Below are positions 63,726-64,000 of a stretch of DNA of 64,000 bases, piece after piece; the first letter of the stretch is position 1, and the number at the start of each line of letters is the position of its first letter. The notes beneath the pieces are model-generated. The model was not told the DNA's origin, made no database searches, and worked only from the letters and a program-made list of their open reading frames with translations. The position numbers and the translations under genes are program-made. The DNA lies in NCBI RefSeq assembly GCF_020382885.2, contig NC_058512.1, positions 8,210,802 to 8,274,801 of the forward strand. Reading direction: 5' to 3'. This DNA is from Scatophagus argus (taxonomy: Eukaryota; Chordata; Actinopteri; Scatophagidae).

Positions 63726-64000
63726 GTGAGACTTATACACATGGTTGCCTCATGTCAAACTGCAGCTCCCTTGGTGACATTTGTTTCATGGAAACCTCAC
63801 CTATTTCCATGCATTCCTCATCTGTATCTTTGCAATGAAAATGAATCCAATCTGCTGTGGGCAGAGAAAACCACAGAAACACCTTCTGTTTAGTCAAATA
63901 TGGGGATAGCTCTTGTGGTGTTGCAGTAGGAATCCCCTAATGCTCCAAACTTTGGAAATTCTTTAAAAGTCGGTCTAACTTATAATGCACCTTTGACGAG
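63726..64000 (+). other. coq4: coq4 intron 2, truncated by window end
   Basis: It begins at GTGAGA after the first base of the codon following NPYRH, the same position and phase as in other vertebrates. No third exon is visible before the window ends. Confidence 0.7.

Overview
This window is vertebrate nuclear DNA, almost certainly from a spiny-rayed teleost fish. The genes are split by GT-AG introns of about 80 bases to 4.7 kb. Long (CA)n, (GATA)n and (TTA)n microsatellites are present, along with teleost-type hAT, Tc1/mariner and SINE/LINE-tail repeats. All five recognised proteins are vertebrate orthologues that lie on human 9q34.

Layout, left to right: 1-10.5 kb has no recognisable gene, but holds several unique, enhancer-like stretches. 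fubp3 (+ strand, 10,628-28,511, 19 coding exons, 3' UTR to about 30.2 kb) encodes a four-KH single-stranded nucleic-acid binding protein. A 4.4 kb regulatory interval follows and ends in a TATA promoter. prdm12 (+, 34,828-37,881, 5 exons) encodes a PR-domain and three-zinc-finger regulator of sensory neuron and spinal interneuron fate. After a repeat-bearing spacer comes fbxw5 (+, 44,032-47,255, 9 coding exons), an F-box/WD40 substrate receptor. traf2 (- strand, 57,687-51,800, 10 coding exons) lies tail-to-tail with it and encodes a RING/TRAF adaptor. coq4 (+, starts at 62,572, cut by the window end) is arranged head-to-head with traf2 and probably shares a CpG/NRF1-type promoter region near 62 kb.

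The genes do not form a functional pathway; this is a conserved synteny block. fubp3 is probably a bystander gene carrying long-range prdm12 enhancers: its 3.9 kb intron 12 and the gene-free flanks hold long, non-repetitive, homeodomain-site-rich stretches of the kind seen around developmental regulators. EXOSC2 and ABL1, which follow PRDM12 in human, are not here; fbxw5, traf2 and coq4 follow instead, so the order within the block is rearranged.

The most notable sequence-level points are: a GC-AG intron and a NAGNAG acceptor in fubp3; a 14-bp perfect hairpin in the fubp3 3' UTR; a retroposon tail forming the splice-acceptor context of a traf2 exon; a promoter and first-exon-like segment on the opposite strand inside a traf2 intron; clusters of GCTAGC/GTTAGC words at every housekeeping-type promoter; and absence of the mammalian polyalanine tract in Prdm12. 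I saw no radically new system. All exon models were built by eye from reading frame, splice consensus and remembered family similarity, and no search was run.
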